Assembly (NCBI RefSeq): GCF_016863655.1
Contig: NZ_BOPH01000090.1
Location: forward strand, 1-64,000
Source: Virgisporangium ochraceum
GTDB taxonomy: Bacteria; Actinomycetota; Actinomycetes; Mycobacteriales; Micromonosporaceae
Direction of reading: 5' to 3'
Length of the DNA stretch: 64,000 bases
Positions 37,747 to 46,427 of the stretch are shown here, in pieces. A program made the position numbers and the translations under genes. Each line of letters opens with the position of its first letter. Within the stretch, counting starts at the first letter, position 1. The notes under the pieces are model-generated. The model had not been told where the DNA came from, did not search any database, and saw only the letters and a program-made list of their open reading frames with translations.

Positions 37747-38754
37747 ATGGGTGACCGGGTGAAGGAGCTGCTCGACCGGGCGGCCGGCGGAGTCCGGCCC
37801 CGCGAGCCCGACCCGGTGGGTGCGGTACTCGGCCGGGTGCGCGTCGCCCGACGGCGCCGGATCGCCGCGGCGGGGGCGGCGGCCGTAGCCGCGTGCACGC
37901 TGGTCGCCGGTGCGGTCGTCGCCGGTACGACGCTCACCGGGCCGGCGCCCGACGATCCGGCGACGGCGACGCCCGCACCGGTCGCCAGCGCGGTGACCGG
38001 CACGGCCACCGTGACCGTGGAGAACGGGGTGCTGCGGGCGGGCGGGCTGCGGCTACCGCTGCCCGGGTGGACGGTCGCCACCGCCGACCAGGGCATCTGC
38101 GAGACGGTCCGGCACACCGTGCTCATTGCGGCGTCCGTGATTCCCGGCGGGCCCTGCACCGACCCGGCCTCGTACATCTCGGCGCGCGGGGCCCGACCGA
38201 CGTTCACGCTGCGCAAGGGCGACCAGTACGCGCGGCAGATCATCCTGACGGGTGGGCAGCCGGCCTTCATCCTGCACAACGGAACCGACCCCCTGGGTCC
38301 CGGTCCCGACTCGGAGTACCGGTACCTCACGATGTGGGTGCCGTGGTCCGGCGTCGACCTCCTCTTCTCACTGCCACGCGGTGAGCTGCGGCAGGTGGTC
38401 GCCGCCATCCGCACCGAACCCGTCGCGCCCGGCACGCTCGTGGTGCCGCCCGGGGCCGCCCGCGTCGTCATTCTGGGAACGGATTCGGAGGTGTCCGCGA
38501 CCATCACCGAACCGGCGCGGATCGAGGACCTGCGCACCTGGTTGACGGGGCTGGAGGAACCGGTCCCGGCCGGGGTCGAGTGTCCGGGCGACACGGCGCG
38601 ACAGCGTGTCGTGTTCCTGTATCCCGACTCCACGTACGTGACGGTGATGGTCGGCGTGGACGCGAGGTGCGGCGAAGCGACGTCGTCGCGGGGCGGACGG
38701 GTGAAGCTGTCGGCCGACGGCTGGAACCGGCAGAGCGTGAAGGTCACGCGGTGA
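37747..38754 (+). CDS. Membrane-anchored protein, probable anti-sigma-type partner of the next sigma factor
   Basis: A 335-residue protein: a cytoplasmic N-terminus rich in Arg (LGRVRVARRRR), one helix (IAAAGAAAVAACTLVAGAVV) and a large extracellular domain beginning after a Pro/Thr/Ala linker. No zinc-binding anti-sigma motif is visible. Its stop overlaps the sigma factor start as GTGA. The ATG at 37747 follows GGGGGAGG. The unusual order (membrane partner before sigma) still supports a regulatory pair. Confidence 0.75.
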   Translation: MGDRVKELLDRAAGGVRPREPDPVGAVLGRVRVARRRRIAAAGAAAVAACTLVAGAVVAGTTLTGPAPDDPATATPAPVASAVTGTATVTVENGVLRAGGLRLPLPGWTVATADQGICETVRHTVLIAASVIPGGPCTDPASYISARGARPTFTLRKGDQYARQIILTGGQPAFILHNGTDPLGPGPDSEYRYLTMWVPWSGVDLLFSLPRGELRQVVAAIRTEPVAPGTLVVPPGAARVVILGTDSEVSATITEPARIEDLRTWLTGLEEPVPAGVECPGDTARQRVVFLYPDSTYVTVMVGVDARCGEATSSRGGRVKLSADGWNRQSVKVTR

Positions 38755-39254
38755 CCGCCCCCGACGGCTTCGCCGAGTTCGTGACCGCCCGGTACGCGGC
38801 CCTGGTACGGCACGGCGTGCTGCTGACCGGCGACCACGGCCTCGGCGAGGACCTCACCCAGGACGCGCTGGTCAAGACGTACCGCGCCTGGCGGCGGCTG
38901 TACCCCGACGGCGCGCCCGAGGCCTACACCCGGCAGGTGATGACCCGGGCCGCGTGGCGCGCCGGGCGCCGGTTGTGGCGCCGGGAGCGGCCGACGGTGT
39001 CGGTCCCCGATACCGCGGGCGGCGACCCGTACGAGGGCTTCGACACCGCGGCGGCCGTGCTGGCCGCGCTGCGGGGACTGCCGGCGCAGCAGCGGGTGGT
39101 GCTGGTGCTGCGGTACTGGGGCGGGCTGTCGGAGCGGGAGATCGCGGCGGAGCTGAACTGCTCGGTGGGAACCGTGAAGAGCCGGGCCGGCCGGGGTATC
39201 GCCGCCCTGCGCCGACCCGACGGTCCGCTGGTCTCGCTGCTGGGGGCCGGCTGA
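38751..39254 (+). CDS. ECF sigma factor, SigE-like family
   Basis: A 167-residue sigma factor of the actinobacterial SigE-type group: FAEFVTARYAALVRHGVLLT and LGEDLTQDALVKTYRAWRRL form region 2, and PAQQRVVLVLRYWGGLSERE with LNCSVGTVKSRAGRGIAAL forms region 4. The GTG start overlaps the upstream membrane protein stop. Target genes are unknown. Confidence 0.9.
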   Translation: MTAPDGFAEFVTARYAALVRHGVLLTGDHGLGEDLTQDALVKTYRAWRRLYPDGAPEAYTRQVMTRAAWRAGRRLWRRERPTVSVPDTAGGDPYEGFDTAAAVLAALRGLPAQQRVVLVLRYWGGLSEREIAAELNCSVGTVKSRAGRGIAALRRPDGPLVSLLGAG

Positions 39255-39271
39255 CGCGCGCCGAAAGGGCG

Positions 39272-39646
39272 TTAGCCGGCGGGGGCGGGGCGGCCCTGGC
39301 TCAAGGCGGCGCGCACGATGCGCAGTGCCTCCTCGGCGTCGATGCCGACGCTCGTCACCACCGCGGCGTAGTCGGCGGCGGCCTGCTGCGCCCGCGCGCG
39401 TCCGGTCTCCCCGGCGGCCGAGACGAACGAGCCGGCCCGGCCGCGGGTCTCGATCAGCCCGGCCTCCTCCAGCTCGCGGTAGGCCCGGCCGACCGTGTTC
39501 ACGGCCAGCCCGAGGTCGGCCGCCAGCTGGCGGACCGTCGGCAGCCGGGTGCCGACCGCCAGCGTGTGGTCGCCGATCTGGCGCGCGAGCTGCAGGCGTA
39601 GCTGCTCGTACGGCGGGGTGGGCGAGGCCGAGTCGATGACGATCAT
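39272..39646 (-). CDS. GntR-family regulator, YtrA type
   Basis: A 124-residue regulator with a winged helix (PPYEQLRLQLARQIGDHTLA; LAADLGLAVNTVGRAYRELE; GLIETRGRAGSFV) and a short helical tail, as in the YtrA subgroup which commonly controls adjacent membrane or ABC genes. Its ATG overlaps the stop of the upstream membrane protein as ATGA. A dyad at 40427-40460 in front of the two-gene operon is its probable operator. Confidence 0.9.
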   Translation of the reverse strand: MIVIDSASPTPPYEQLRLQLARQIGDHTLAVGTRLPTVRQLAADLGLAVNTVGRAYRELEEAGLIETRGRAGSFVSAAGETGRARAQQAAADYAAVVTSVGIDAEEALRIVRAALSQGRPAPAG

Positions 39647-40416
39647 CGGACCCGGACCACCCGGCGCGCCATGACGCCGCTGCTCGGCGCCTTGTACTGC
39701 ACCAGGACGAGCGCGGCCGTGCCGGCGACCAGGAACACCACCGACGCCACCCCCCACCACATCGGCGCGAACCCGAACATCAGCACCACCGGCAGCGACC
39801 ACAGTACCGCCGGCGTGTTCGTGTCGCGGGCATCCTCGATCCGCATGATGACGTCGGCGGTCAGGGACATCGCGTCGTCGGCCACGACCGGACGCATCAC
39901 GAGGTGCCGCACCTGGACGGCGACCATGGCGCCGACCGCGAAGACCCCGATGACCAGCACGAGGGCCGTGTACCGCACGGTCGGATCGGAGACCACGAGC
40001 GCGCTGACCGCCAACGCCGCCGCGCCGGCGAACGCGCCCAGGCCCAGCAGGGCGTGTGCGGGGCCGAACAGGGCCCGCCAGCCGGGGTGGAGGGGATGGG
40101 CCGCCCGCCGGGACAGCGTGGCGCCCACCTGCCGATCGACCGACCGCACCCACCGGTCCACCATGAACTGGCCGGCGAGCAGGCCGCCGGCCACGACGGC
40201 GAGCAGCGCGACGAACGCCGGGGTGTCGGGGCTGAACGTGAGGATCACGGCCTGCGCCGCGGCGGCGGCGATGTACAGGCCGGCGAGCAGGAGGCTGTTG
40301 AACAGCTTCGCCCTGCGGCGCACGTCGAGGCGCGTAGCGAGCACCGGCGTGGCGTCGGCCTCGTTCAGGCCGTGCTGGCGCAGCCAGTCTCCGGCCAGTT
40401 TCAGGTTCTCGTCCAT
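39643..40416 (-). CDS. Multi-pass membrane protein in operon with GntR regulator
   Basis: A 257-residue protein with about six membrane helices after a soluble N-terminus (MDENLKLAGDWLRQHGLNEA). It contains TFSPDTPAFVALLAVVAGGL and ALVLVIGVFAVGAMVAVQVR. No transport motif can be named. TTGGAGG lies in front of the ATG. It is the first gene of the operon with the YtrA-type regulator, which suggests response to a membrane-active compound. Confidence 0.8.
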   Translation of the reverse strand: MDENLKLAGDWLRQHGLNEADATPVLATRLDVRRRAKLFNSLLLAGLYIAAAAAQAVILTFSPDTPAFVALLAVVAGGLLAGQFMVDRWVRSVDRQVGATLSRRAAHPLHPGWRALFGPAHALLGLGAFAGAAALAVSALVVSDPTVRYTALVLVIGVFAVGAMVAVQVRHLVMRPVVADDAMSLTADVIMRIEDARDTNTPAVLWSLPVVLMFGFAPMWWGVASVVFLVAGTAALVLVQYKAPSSGVMARRVVRVR

Positions 40417-40426
40417 ACGCCCTCCA

Positions 40427-40460
40427 ATGTCGCATCCGTTGTACCAATAGAGTGCGACAT
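40427..40460. promoter_or_regulatory. Dyad in promoter of membrane protein/GntR operon
   Basis: ATGTCGCA and TGCGACAT form perfect 8-bp arms separated by 18 bp, 10-44 bp upstream of the start at 40416. The spacing would place the promoter between the arms. Likely operator for the GntR-type protein. Confidence 0.6.
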
Positions 40461-40474
40461 AGCTTGAGACAAAG

Positions 40475-41050
40475 TCAAGTCCTTCTCTTCGGCGACGCGC
40501 GGAGGTGGGCGCGCTCGCCCTGCGCGCCGAACAGGCTGAGGAACTCGACGGCGTCGTTGTCGGCGGCGCCGAACCAGTGCGGCACCCGCGTGTCGAACTC
40601 GGCGGCCTCGCCGGGCTCCAGGGTCAGGTCGTGCTCACCGAGCAGCACGCGCAACCGTCCATTGAGGACGTACACCCACTCGTAGCCCTCGTGCGTCTGC
40701 AGCTCCGGCTGCCGGCGCCGGCTGCGGGCCGGGATCACGAGCTTGTACGCCTGGATTCCGCCGGCCCTCTTCGTGAGCGGCAGCAGCGTCATCCCGAACT
40801 TCCGCACCGGTTTCAGGTGGATCCGCGGGTCGCCGGTGGGCGGGGCGTCGACCAGCTCGTCGAGCGTCACCCCGTGCGCCCGCGCCAACGGCAGCAGCAG
40901 TTCCAGGGTCGGCCGCCGGCTGCCGGACTCGAGGCGCGACAGCGTGCTCACCGAGATCCCGGTTTCCGCCGACAGCTCGGCGAGGGTGGTTTCGCGTTGC
41001 TGCCGGAGCGCGCGGAGGCGGGGGCCGACGGCGTCGAGGGTGTCCTTCAC
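40475..41050 (-). CDS. XRE-family regulator with C-terminal cupin
   Basis: A 191-residue regulator: HTH at the N-terminus (LAELSAETGISVSTLSRLES GSRR region) and a cupin sensor (ELQTHEGYEWVYVLNGRLRV; LTLEPGEAAEFDTRVPHWFG). I choose GTG 41050 because the alternative ATG 41074 would lie inside an inverted repeat that looks like its operator. It is divergent from a thioredoxin-reductase-like flavoprotein, which it probably represses or activates. Confidence 0.88.
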   Translation of the reverse strand: MKDTLDAVGPRLRALRQQRETTLAELSAETGISVSTLSRLESGSRRPTLELLLPLARAHGVTLDELVDAPPTGDPRIHLKPVRKFGMTLLPLTKRAGGIQAYKLVIPARSRRRQPELQTHEGYEWVYVLNGRLRVLLGEHDLTLEPGEAAEFDTRVPHWFGAADNDAVEFLSLFGAQGERAHLRASPKRRT

Positions 41051-41060
41051 CCTCACATAG

Positions 41061-41082
41061 TGGCACCTTGCCATTCTGGCAA
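41061..41082. promoter_or_regulatory. Overlapping dyads between XRE-cupin and flavoprotein genes
   Basis: TGGCACCTTGCCA (41061-41073) and TTGCCATTCTGGCAA (41068-41082) overlap, sharing TTGCCA half-sites; a further TTTGCC follows at 41088. This is the likely operator of the divergent pair. Confidence 0.65.
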
Positions 41083-41124
41083 AGACATTTGCCGGGACGC
41101 ACGTGAGCGCGGAACGTAGACCCC

Positions 41125-42063
41125 ATGTATGACGTGATTGTCGTGGGTGGTGGGGCCGCCGGTCTCAGTGGTGCGCTGATGCTGGCCCGGTCGAAGCGGT
41201 CGGTGCTCGTGATCGACGCGGGAACGCCGCGGAACGCACCGGCGGAAGGCGTGCACGGTCTGCTCGGCCATGACGGCGTGTCGCCGTTGGAGCTGCTGGA
41301 GCGCGGCCGGGCCGAGGTGCGTCGATACGGCGGCGAGGTGATCTCCGGTTCCGTCGACGCCGTCACCGAGGGCTTCACCGTGACCCTTGCCGACGGCCGC
41401 TCGTTCGAGGCGCGCCGGATCCTGGTGACCACCGGCCTCGTCGACGAGCTGCCCGAGATCCCGGGCCTGCGGGAGCGGTGGGGCCGCGACGTCGTGCACT
41501 GCCCGTACTGCCACGGCTGGGAGGTGCGCGACCGGCCGATCGGGGTCATCTCCAGCGGCCCGATGTCGGTGCACCAGGCGCTGCTGTTCCGCCAACTGAG
41601 CGACGACGTCACGTTCTTCACGCACACCCGGCCGGCGCCGGAGGGCGACGACGCGGCGAAGCTCGCCACGCGCGGAATCTCCATCGTGGCCGGTGAGGTC
41701 GCCGCCGTGGAGTCCACCGACGACGGGATCACCGGCGTGCGGCTGGCCGACGGCAGCGTGACACCGGTCGGCGCCGTGGCGGTGGCGACGAGGATGGTCG
41801 CGCGGGCCGGTCTGCTCGGCAAGCTGGGGCTGCGCACGGTCGAGCACCCCACCGGGGCCGGCGAGTACGTTCCCGCGGAGGTCGGTGGCCGCACGGAGGT
41901 GCCGGGTGTCTGGGTGGCCGGCAACGTCACCGACCTCACCGCACAGGTGGGTGCGTCGGCCGCGGCCGGTGCCATGGCCGGCGCGATGATCAACGCCGAC
42001 CTGGTGACCGAGGAGGCTACGACGGCTGGTCTGTCGCCGGCAGAGGCGACGGGTCCTCGCTGA
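41125..42063 (+). CDS. Thioredoxin-reductase-like FAD/NAD(P) oxidoreductase
   Basis: A 312-residue flavoprotein with FAD motif VIVVGGGAAGLSGALML, a CxxC pair in VVHCPYCHGWEV, and the C-terminal FAD motif GVWVAGNVTD LTAQVGASAAAG region. Proteins of this type reduce disulfides or act as NAD(P)H oxidases in small redox operons. No thioredoxin gene is adjacent. It is transcribed away from the XRE-cupin regulator across shared operator-like dyads. Its 3' end overlaps the convergent synthetase gene by 47 bp. Confidence 0.88.
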   Translation: MYDVIVVGGGAAGLSGALMLARSKRSVLVIDAGTPRNAPAEGVHGLLGHDGVSPLELLERGRAEVRRYGGEVISGSVDAVTEGFTVTLADGRSFEARRILVTTGLVDELPEIPGLRERWGRDVVHCPYCHGWEVRDRPIGVISSGPMSVHQALLFRQLSDDVTFFTHTRPAPEGDDAAKLATRGISIVAGEVAAVESTDDGITGVRLADGSVTPVGAVAVATRMVARAGLLGKLGLRTVEHPTGAGEYVPAEVGGRTEVPGVWVAGNVTDLTAQVGASAAAGAMAGAMINADLVTEEATTAGLSPAEATGPR

Positions 42064-43690
42064 ACTCGTCGACCGCCGCGCGTTCGCGGAGCTCGACCCG
42101 GCGGATCTTTCCGGAGATGGTCTTCGGCAGCTCGGCGAACTCGATGCGGCGGATCCGCTTGTACGGGGCCAGATGCTCGCGGCAGTGGCGGAAGATGGCC
42201 TGTGCCGTCTCGTTCGTGGGCTCCCACCCGGACGCGAGCACCACGTACGCCTTGGGAACGGCGAGGCGCAGCGGGTCGGGCGCCGGCACCACGGCCGCCT
42301 CGGCCACCGCGTCGTGCTCGATGAGCACGCTCTCCAGCTCGAACGGCGAGATGCGGTAGTCCGACGCCTTGAACACGTCGTCCATGCGGCCGACGTAGGT
42401 GATGTAGCCGTCGGCGTCGCGGGAGCCGATGTCGCCGGTGTGGTAGTAGCCGCCGGCCATCGCCTCGGCGTTGCGCTCGGGGTCGCCGTGGTAGCCGGTC
42501 ATCAGGCCGAGCGGTCGCCGGCTCAGGTCGAGGCAGATCTCGCCCTCGTCGGCGGGTCTGCCGGTGACCGGGTCGACCAGCACGACCGTGTAGCCCGGGG
42601 TGGCCCGTCCCATCGAACCGGGTTTCACGGGCTGCCCCGGCGTGTTGGCGACCTGCACCGTGGTCTCGGTCTGGCCGAAGCCGTCGCGGACCGTGACGCC
42701 CCACGCGCGCTGCACCTGCTCGATCACCTCGGGGTTCAGCGGCTCGCCGGCACCGACCACGATGGACGGTGGCGTCGTCAGCCGGCTCAGGTCGGCCTGC
42801 ACGAGCATGCGCCACACCGTCGGTGGCGCGCAGAAGCTGGTGACCCCGCACCGCTGCATCTGTGCGAGCAGGCCGGCCGCGTCGAAGCGCGTGTAGTTGT
42901 AGATGAACACGCACGCGAGCGCGTTCCACGGCGCGAACACGTTGCTCCAGGCGTGCTTGGCCCAGCCTGGCGACGAGATGTTCAGGTGCACGTCGCCGGG
43001 CCGCAGCCCGATCCAGTACATCGTGGACAGGTGGCCGACCGGGTACGAGGCGTGCGTGTGCTCCACCAGCTTCGGTAGTGCTGTGGTGCCCGAGGTGAAG
43101 TACAGCAGCAGGGTGTCGTCGGCGTTCGTCTCACCGTCGGGCTCGAAGGCGACGTCTCCGTACGAGTACGGGAGCCAGCCGTTCACCGGTGCCCCGACGG
43201 CAATCCGCGTGTAGTCGCCGGCGACGTCGGCGAACTTGCCGGTGTTGGCCGAGCCGACGATGACGTGCGCGGCGTCGCCACGGTCGAGCCGGTCGCGGAG
43301 ATCGGCCGGTCCGAGCAGCGGCGTGGCCGGGATGACCACCGCGCCGAGCTTCATCGCGGCGAGCAGACACTCCCACAGCTCGACCTGGTTGCCGAGCATG
43401 AGGATGACCCGGTCGCCGCGCCGCACGCCCTGCCCGCGCAGCCAGGTGGCGACCCGGTTCGACCGCTCGGACAGCTCGGCGAACGTGAGCTTCTGCTCCG
43501 ACCCGTCCTCCTCGACGATCCAGAGCGCGGGCGAGCCGCCGTGCGGCCCGGCGGCGGCCACGTCGAACCAGTCGATGGCCCAGTTGAACGTGGTCAGCTC
43601 GGGCCAGCGGAACCCGCGGTAGGTCGTGTCGTAGTCGTCACGGTGCGCGAGGAGGAACTCGCGGGCCTCCTGGAACGCGGCGGTGCTCAT
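42017..43690 (-). CDS. AMP-dependent acyl-CoA synthetase
   Basis: A 557-residue adenylate-forming enzyme that activates a carboxylic acid as acyl-AMP and transfers it to CoA. The P-loop is LLLYFTSGTTALPKLVEHTH, then DGFGQTETT, YHTGDIGSRDADGYITYVGR and the catalytic Lys region LPKTISGKIRRVELR. The N-terminus (FRWPELTTFNWAIDWFDV) matches acetyl/medium-chain type enzymes. The ATG at 43690 is clear. The substrate chain is not determined, and no fatty-acid genes flank it. Confidence 0.92.
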   Translation of the reverse strand: MSTAAFQEAREFLLAHRDDYDTTYRGFRWPELTTFNWAIDWFDVAAAGPHGGSPALWIVEEDGSEQKLTFAELSERSNRVATWLRGQGVRRGDRVILMLGNQVELWECLLAAMKLGAVVIPATPLLGPADLRDRLDRGDAAHVIVGSANTGKFADVAGDYTRIAVGAPVNGWLPYSYGDVAFEPDGETNADDTLLLYFTSGTTALPKLVEHTHASYPVGHLSTMYWIGLRPGDVHLNISSPGWAKHAWSNVFAPWNALACVFIYNYTRFDAAGLLAQMQRCGVTSFCAPPTVWRMLVQADLSRLTTPPSIVVGAGEPLNPEVIEQVQRAWGVTVRDGFGQTETTVQVANTPGQPVKPGSMGRATPGYTVVLVDPVTGRPADEGEICLDLSRRPLGLMTGYHGDPERNAEAMAGGYYHTGDIGSRDADGYITYVGRMDDVFKASDYRISPFELESVLIEHDAVAEAAVVPAPDPLRLAVPKAYVVLASGWEPTNETAQAIFRHCREHLAPYKRIRRIEFAELPKTISGKIRRVELRERAAVDEFSEDPSPLPATDQPS

Positions 43691-43826
43691 GACCACACCG
43701 TAGACCCGCCCGCGTTCGACCGCAGCCGTCGAAGGCAGTGTCGAACACAGTCGAATGTGTCGCTTCTGGTAATGCGCACGTCGTCGCCGCATCTTTCCCA
43801 CCACACCCCCGAGGAAAAGACCGGAA

Positions 43827-44863
43827 GTGCACAGAAGACGTAGGTGGTCGACCCTCGCCGCCCTCGCGGTCGCCATCCCCGCCGCGATAGGCGTCGGCAC
43901 GCCATCCGCCCGGGCCGCCACTCCCACCAACGGTGGCGGGTCTTTCGTCGCGTCGGGTGCGGCGTCGGGCAAGTTCCGGGTGACCAGCGTGGTGTCCGGC
44001 CTGTGCGTCAGCAACCGGGACGGGTCGACGGCCGGGAACAACCCGGTGGTGCAGGAGACGTGCTCCGACATCTCCCGGATGCAGTGGCTGTTCGACCGGG
44101 GCCGGCGGCACCACGGTCACCGTGTCGAACCTCGCCGACCTGAAGCGGTACGCGGCGATGAGCGGCTCGTACGTCATCCGCGTCAACGCCACGATCACCG
44201 TGACGCCCTACGGCGCCGAGATCCCGGTGGCGTCGAACAAGACCATCATCGGCTTGGGCCGTTCGGGCCGGATCCTCAACGGCGGGTTCATCCTGGAGAG
44301 CGTCCGCAACGTCGTCATCCGCAACCTCACCATCGGCGGCACGCTGGTGGCCTCCGACGACCCGGACGACAAGGACTTCGACTACGACGGCATCCAGATG
44401 GACAACTCGTCGAACATCTGGATCGACCACAACACGATCCAGCGCGCCAACGACGGGCTCATCGACAGCCGTGAGGACACCACGAACCTGACCGTGTCGT
44501 GGAACAACCTCGGCAACACCAAGCACCGACAACGTGGCCTACGCCCACCTGTACAACAACTACCTGCAGAACATCGCCTCGTACGGCAACCTGTCGCGCG
44601 GTGGCACGCGGATGGTGCTGGAGAACAGCTACTTCGAGCGCGTCAACAACCCGTACTACAACGACACCTCGGCCGCGCAGCTGCGCCAGAGCGGCAGCAT
44701 TGTCGTCAACCGCACGCGCCGGCAGCAGACCAACGGGTCGGCGTTCACGCCGTCGAGCTTCTACCCGTACACGCTCGACCCGGCCGCCAGCGTCCCGTCG
44801 CTGCTGCGCACCTACAGCGGCCCGCAGGCGAACATCGGAGTCCGAGCGTGCGGAGAGGAATGA
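43827..44863 (+). pseudogene. Decayed pectate lyase (PL1) with N-terminal ricin-like fragment
   Basis: A signal peptide (LAALAVAIPAAIGVGTPSARA) and a ricin-type lectin fragment (GKFRVTSVVSGLCVSNRDGS; DISRMQWLFD) are in frame from about 43827. Near 44095 the frame shifts to the PL1 beta-helix (GGTTVTVSNLADLKRYAAMS; VIRNLTIGG; DYDGIQMDNSSNIWIDHNTI). At about 44518 roughly 25-30 expected codons (the HNK..RNP stretch of PL1 enzymes) are missing and the frame changes again to DNVAYAHLYNNYLQNIASYG, running to the TGA at 44863. As read, no full-length enzyme can be made. Confidence 0.82.
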
Positions 44864-44900
44864 TCATGGTCATCCCGCCTCGGCCGAACATCCAGGTCCG

Positions 44901-46319
44901 TTAGCGGCCGGACATCGAGGCGCCCCGACCGTTTCGCGTAGCGAGGTAGTCGGTTCCGGGAAGGCCCCGTCCGAGGCGCGGGGGCCTTCCGCCGTCGACG
45001 CGTCGACCGACCGGAACAGGTCGGCCGAGGAGTCGCCCTCCTGCCAGCTGTTGTCGTCGGCCTTCGCGGTGGTTCCGACCCGCACGTCGGAACCGTTGTC
45101 GACGGCGACGTTACGGTTGCCGTCGTTGCTGAAGCCGTGGCCGGTGTCGGCCCACGCGGCGTTGTGGCGCACCTTGTGCGCGGCCTCCAACGGATCGGGG
45201 CCACCGCCGAACGTGAACCCGTTTGGCCCCGTTGCCGTAGGCCCAGGTGTACTCGATGCTCACGGGGCTGCGGAAGGTGCCGAGGTCGTACCCGGCGGCC
45301 GGGTTGCCGTACGCCCGGTTGCCCCGCACGAGGTTGCCGGCGCCGTCGCCGAACTGCACGCTCAGGCCGGTGCCGTTGTCGTGGAAGTCGCTGTCGAGCA
45401 CCTGGTTGTTCACCGTGCCGTCGTCGCGCAGCATCAGCCCGGACGGGCCGTTGTGATGGCTCGACATGCTCCGGAAGACGGTGTTGCTGCACGCCCGGCA
45501 CATCCACGCGTGCGTCGGCGCGCCGCGGATCTCCAGGCCCTGCACGGTCCAGTACGCGGTCTGCTGGGTCACCGCCCACTTGTCGGCGGGGATCCCCGAC
45601 GCGTCGAGCACCGGGCGCTCGTCACGGAAGTTGACCACCGTGACGCGGCGGGCGGCCGGTGCCGTTCGTGCGGATGTCGACCGGCGTGGTGAGCCGGCGC
45701 GGACGGCGCGACGACCGTCGGCGGCCGTCGCGGCGGCGACCGCCCGGCGCTGCACCGCCGCCGGAAGGTACGAGAGGACCATCGGACCGAACGCCACGGT
45801 GCGCAACGCCCTTGCGTGCAGCGCCGCCTGCACCGCGGCGAGGACGGCCACCGGTACCGGCAGCACCGCGGCGCCCAGCAGCAGGGTATCCGGCGCCACC
45901 AGGCCCGCCTGGAACCGCCGACACCGTGGGCAGTCGCGGACGTGGCGCACCAACCGCTTGCGCCACACCGGATCGGCGGCTCCGCTCCACCGCCGCGTCA
46001 GCTCGCCGGAGATCTCCTGCCACCACAGCGAGGTCGCCACCCTGGTCGGGCACGTCGACCGGGTGCCGGCGCAGCCGCGTCCGCTGCCGCACGCGCAGAT
46101 GCAGCTGGACCTGCCGGTAGGCGATGGCGAGCAGCCACGGCCGGAACCGTTCGGGGTCGCGCGGCGTCCGCAGGCGTTGAGCACGCGGCCGATCACGTTG
46201 TAGACCAGCGTCAGGTGACTCTCGACGAGCGTGTCCATCGCCGTCGGGTCGCCGGCCTGTGCGGCACGGGCGAGGCCCGTCGTATCGGGGTCCGTCGCGT
46301 CGGGAGCCGCCTCCGTCAC
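44901..46319 (-). pseudogene. Decayed ECF sigma factor fused to a parallel beta-helix (pectate-lyase-like) domain
   Basis: Starting at GTG 46319, the pieces encode sigma region 2 (ARAAQAGDPTAMDTLVESHL; YNVIGRVLNA), then in another frame PERFRPWLLAIAYRQVQLHL, then SLWWQEISGELTRRW with large losses on each side, a zinc-finger-like RHVRDCPRC, a membrane segment (LLLGAAVLPVPVAVLAAVQA), then without a stop a right-handed beta-helix: TPVDIRTNGT, VTVVNFRDERPVLDASGIPA, WTVQGLEIRGAPTHAW, VNNQVLDSDFHDNGTGLSVQ. Frame changes occur near 45222-45224 (one extra A) and near 44957 (one base lost), ending GRGASMSGR at the TAA. Sigma factors with extracellular carbohydrate-type C-terminal domains are known in actinobacteria. 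Confidence 0.72.
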
Positions 46320-46427
46320 GCGGGATCGTACTACCGGGTATCGGTGAGTGTCTCTGTCCCGGGCGGGCGGGGTCGTATGGTGAGGCGGTGATGTGCCAGG
46401 GCCGTCATCGTCGACAGGAGGCCAGCC

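Noticed and set aside
44122..44904. Separate genes for the two halves of the pectate lyase
   Set aside because: Neither half has its own start or signal peptide and both fit one PL1 fold, so they are pieces of one broken gene.
45622..46092. Independent small gene of 156 codons on the minus strand
   Set aside because: Its first residues continue the sigma factor sequence and later residues are out-of-frame noise; it is part of the decayed fusion.
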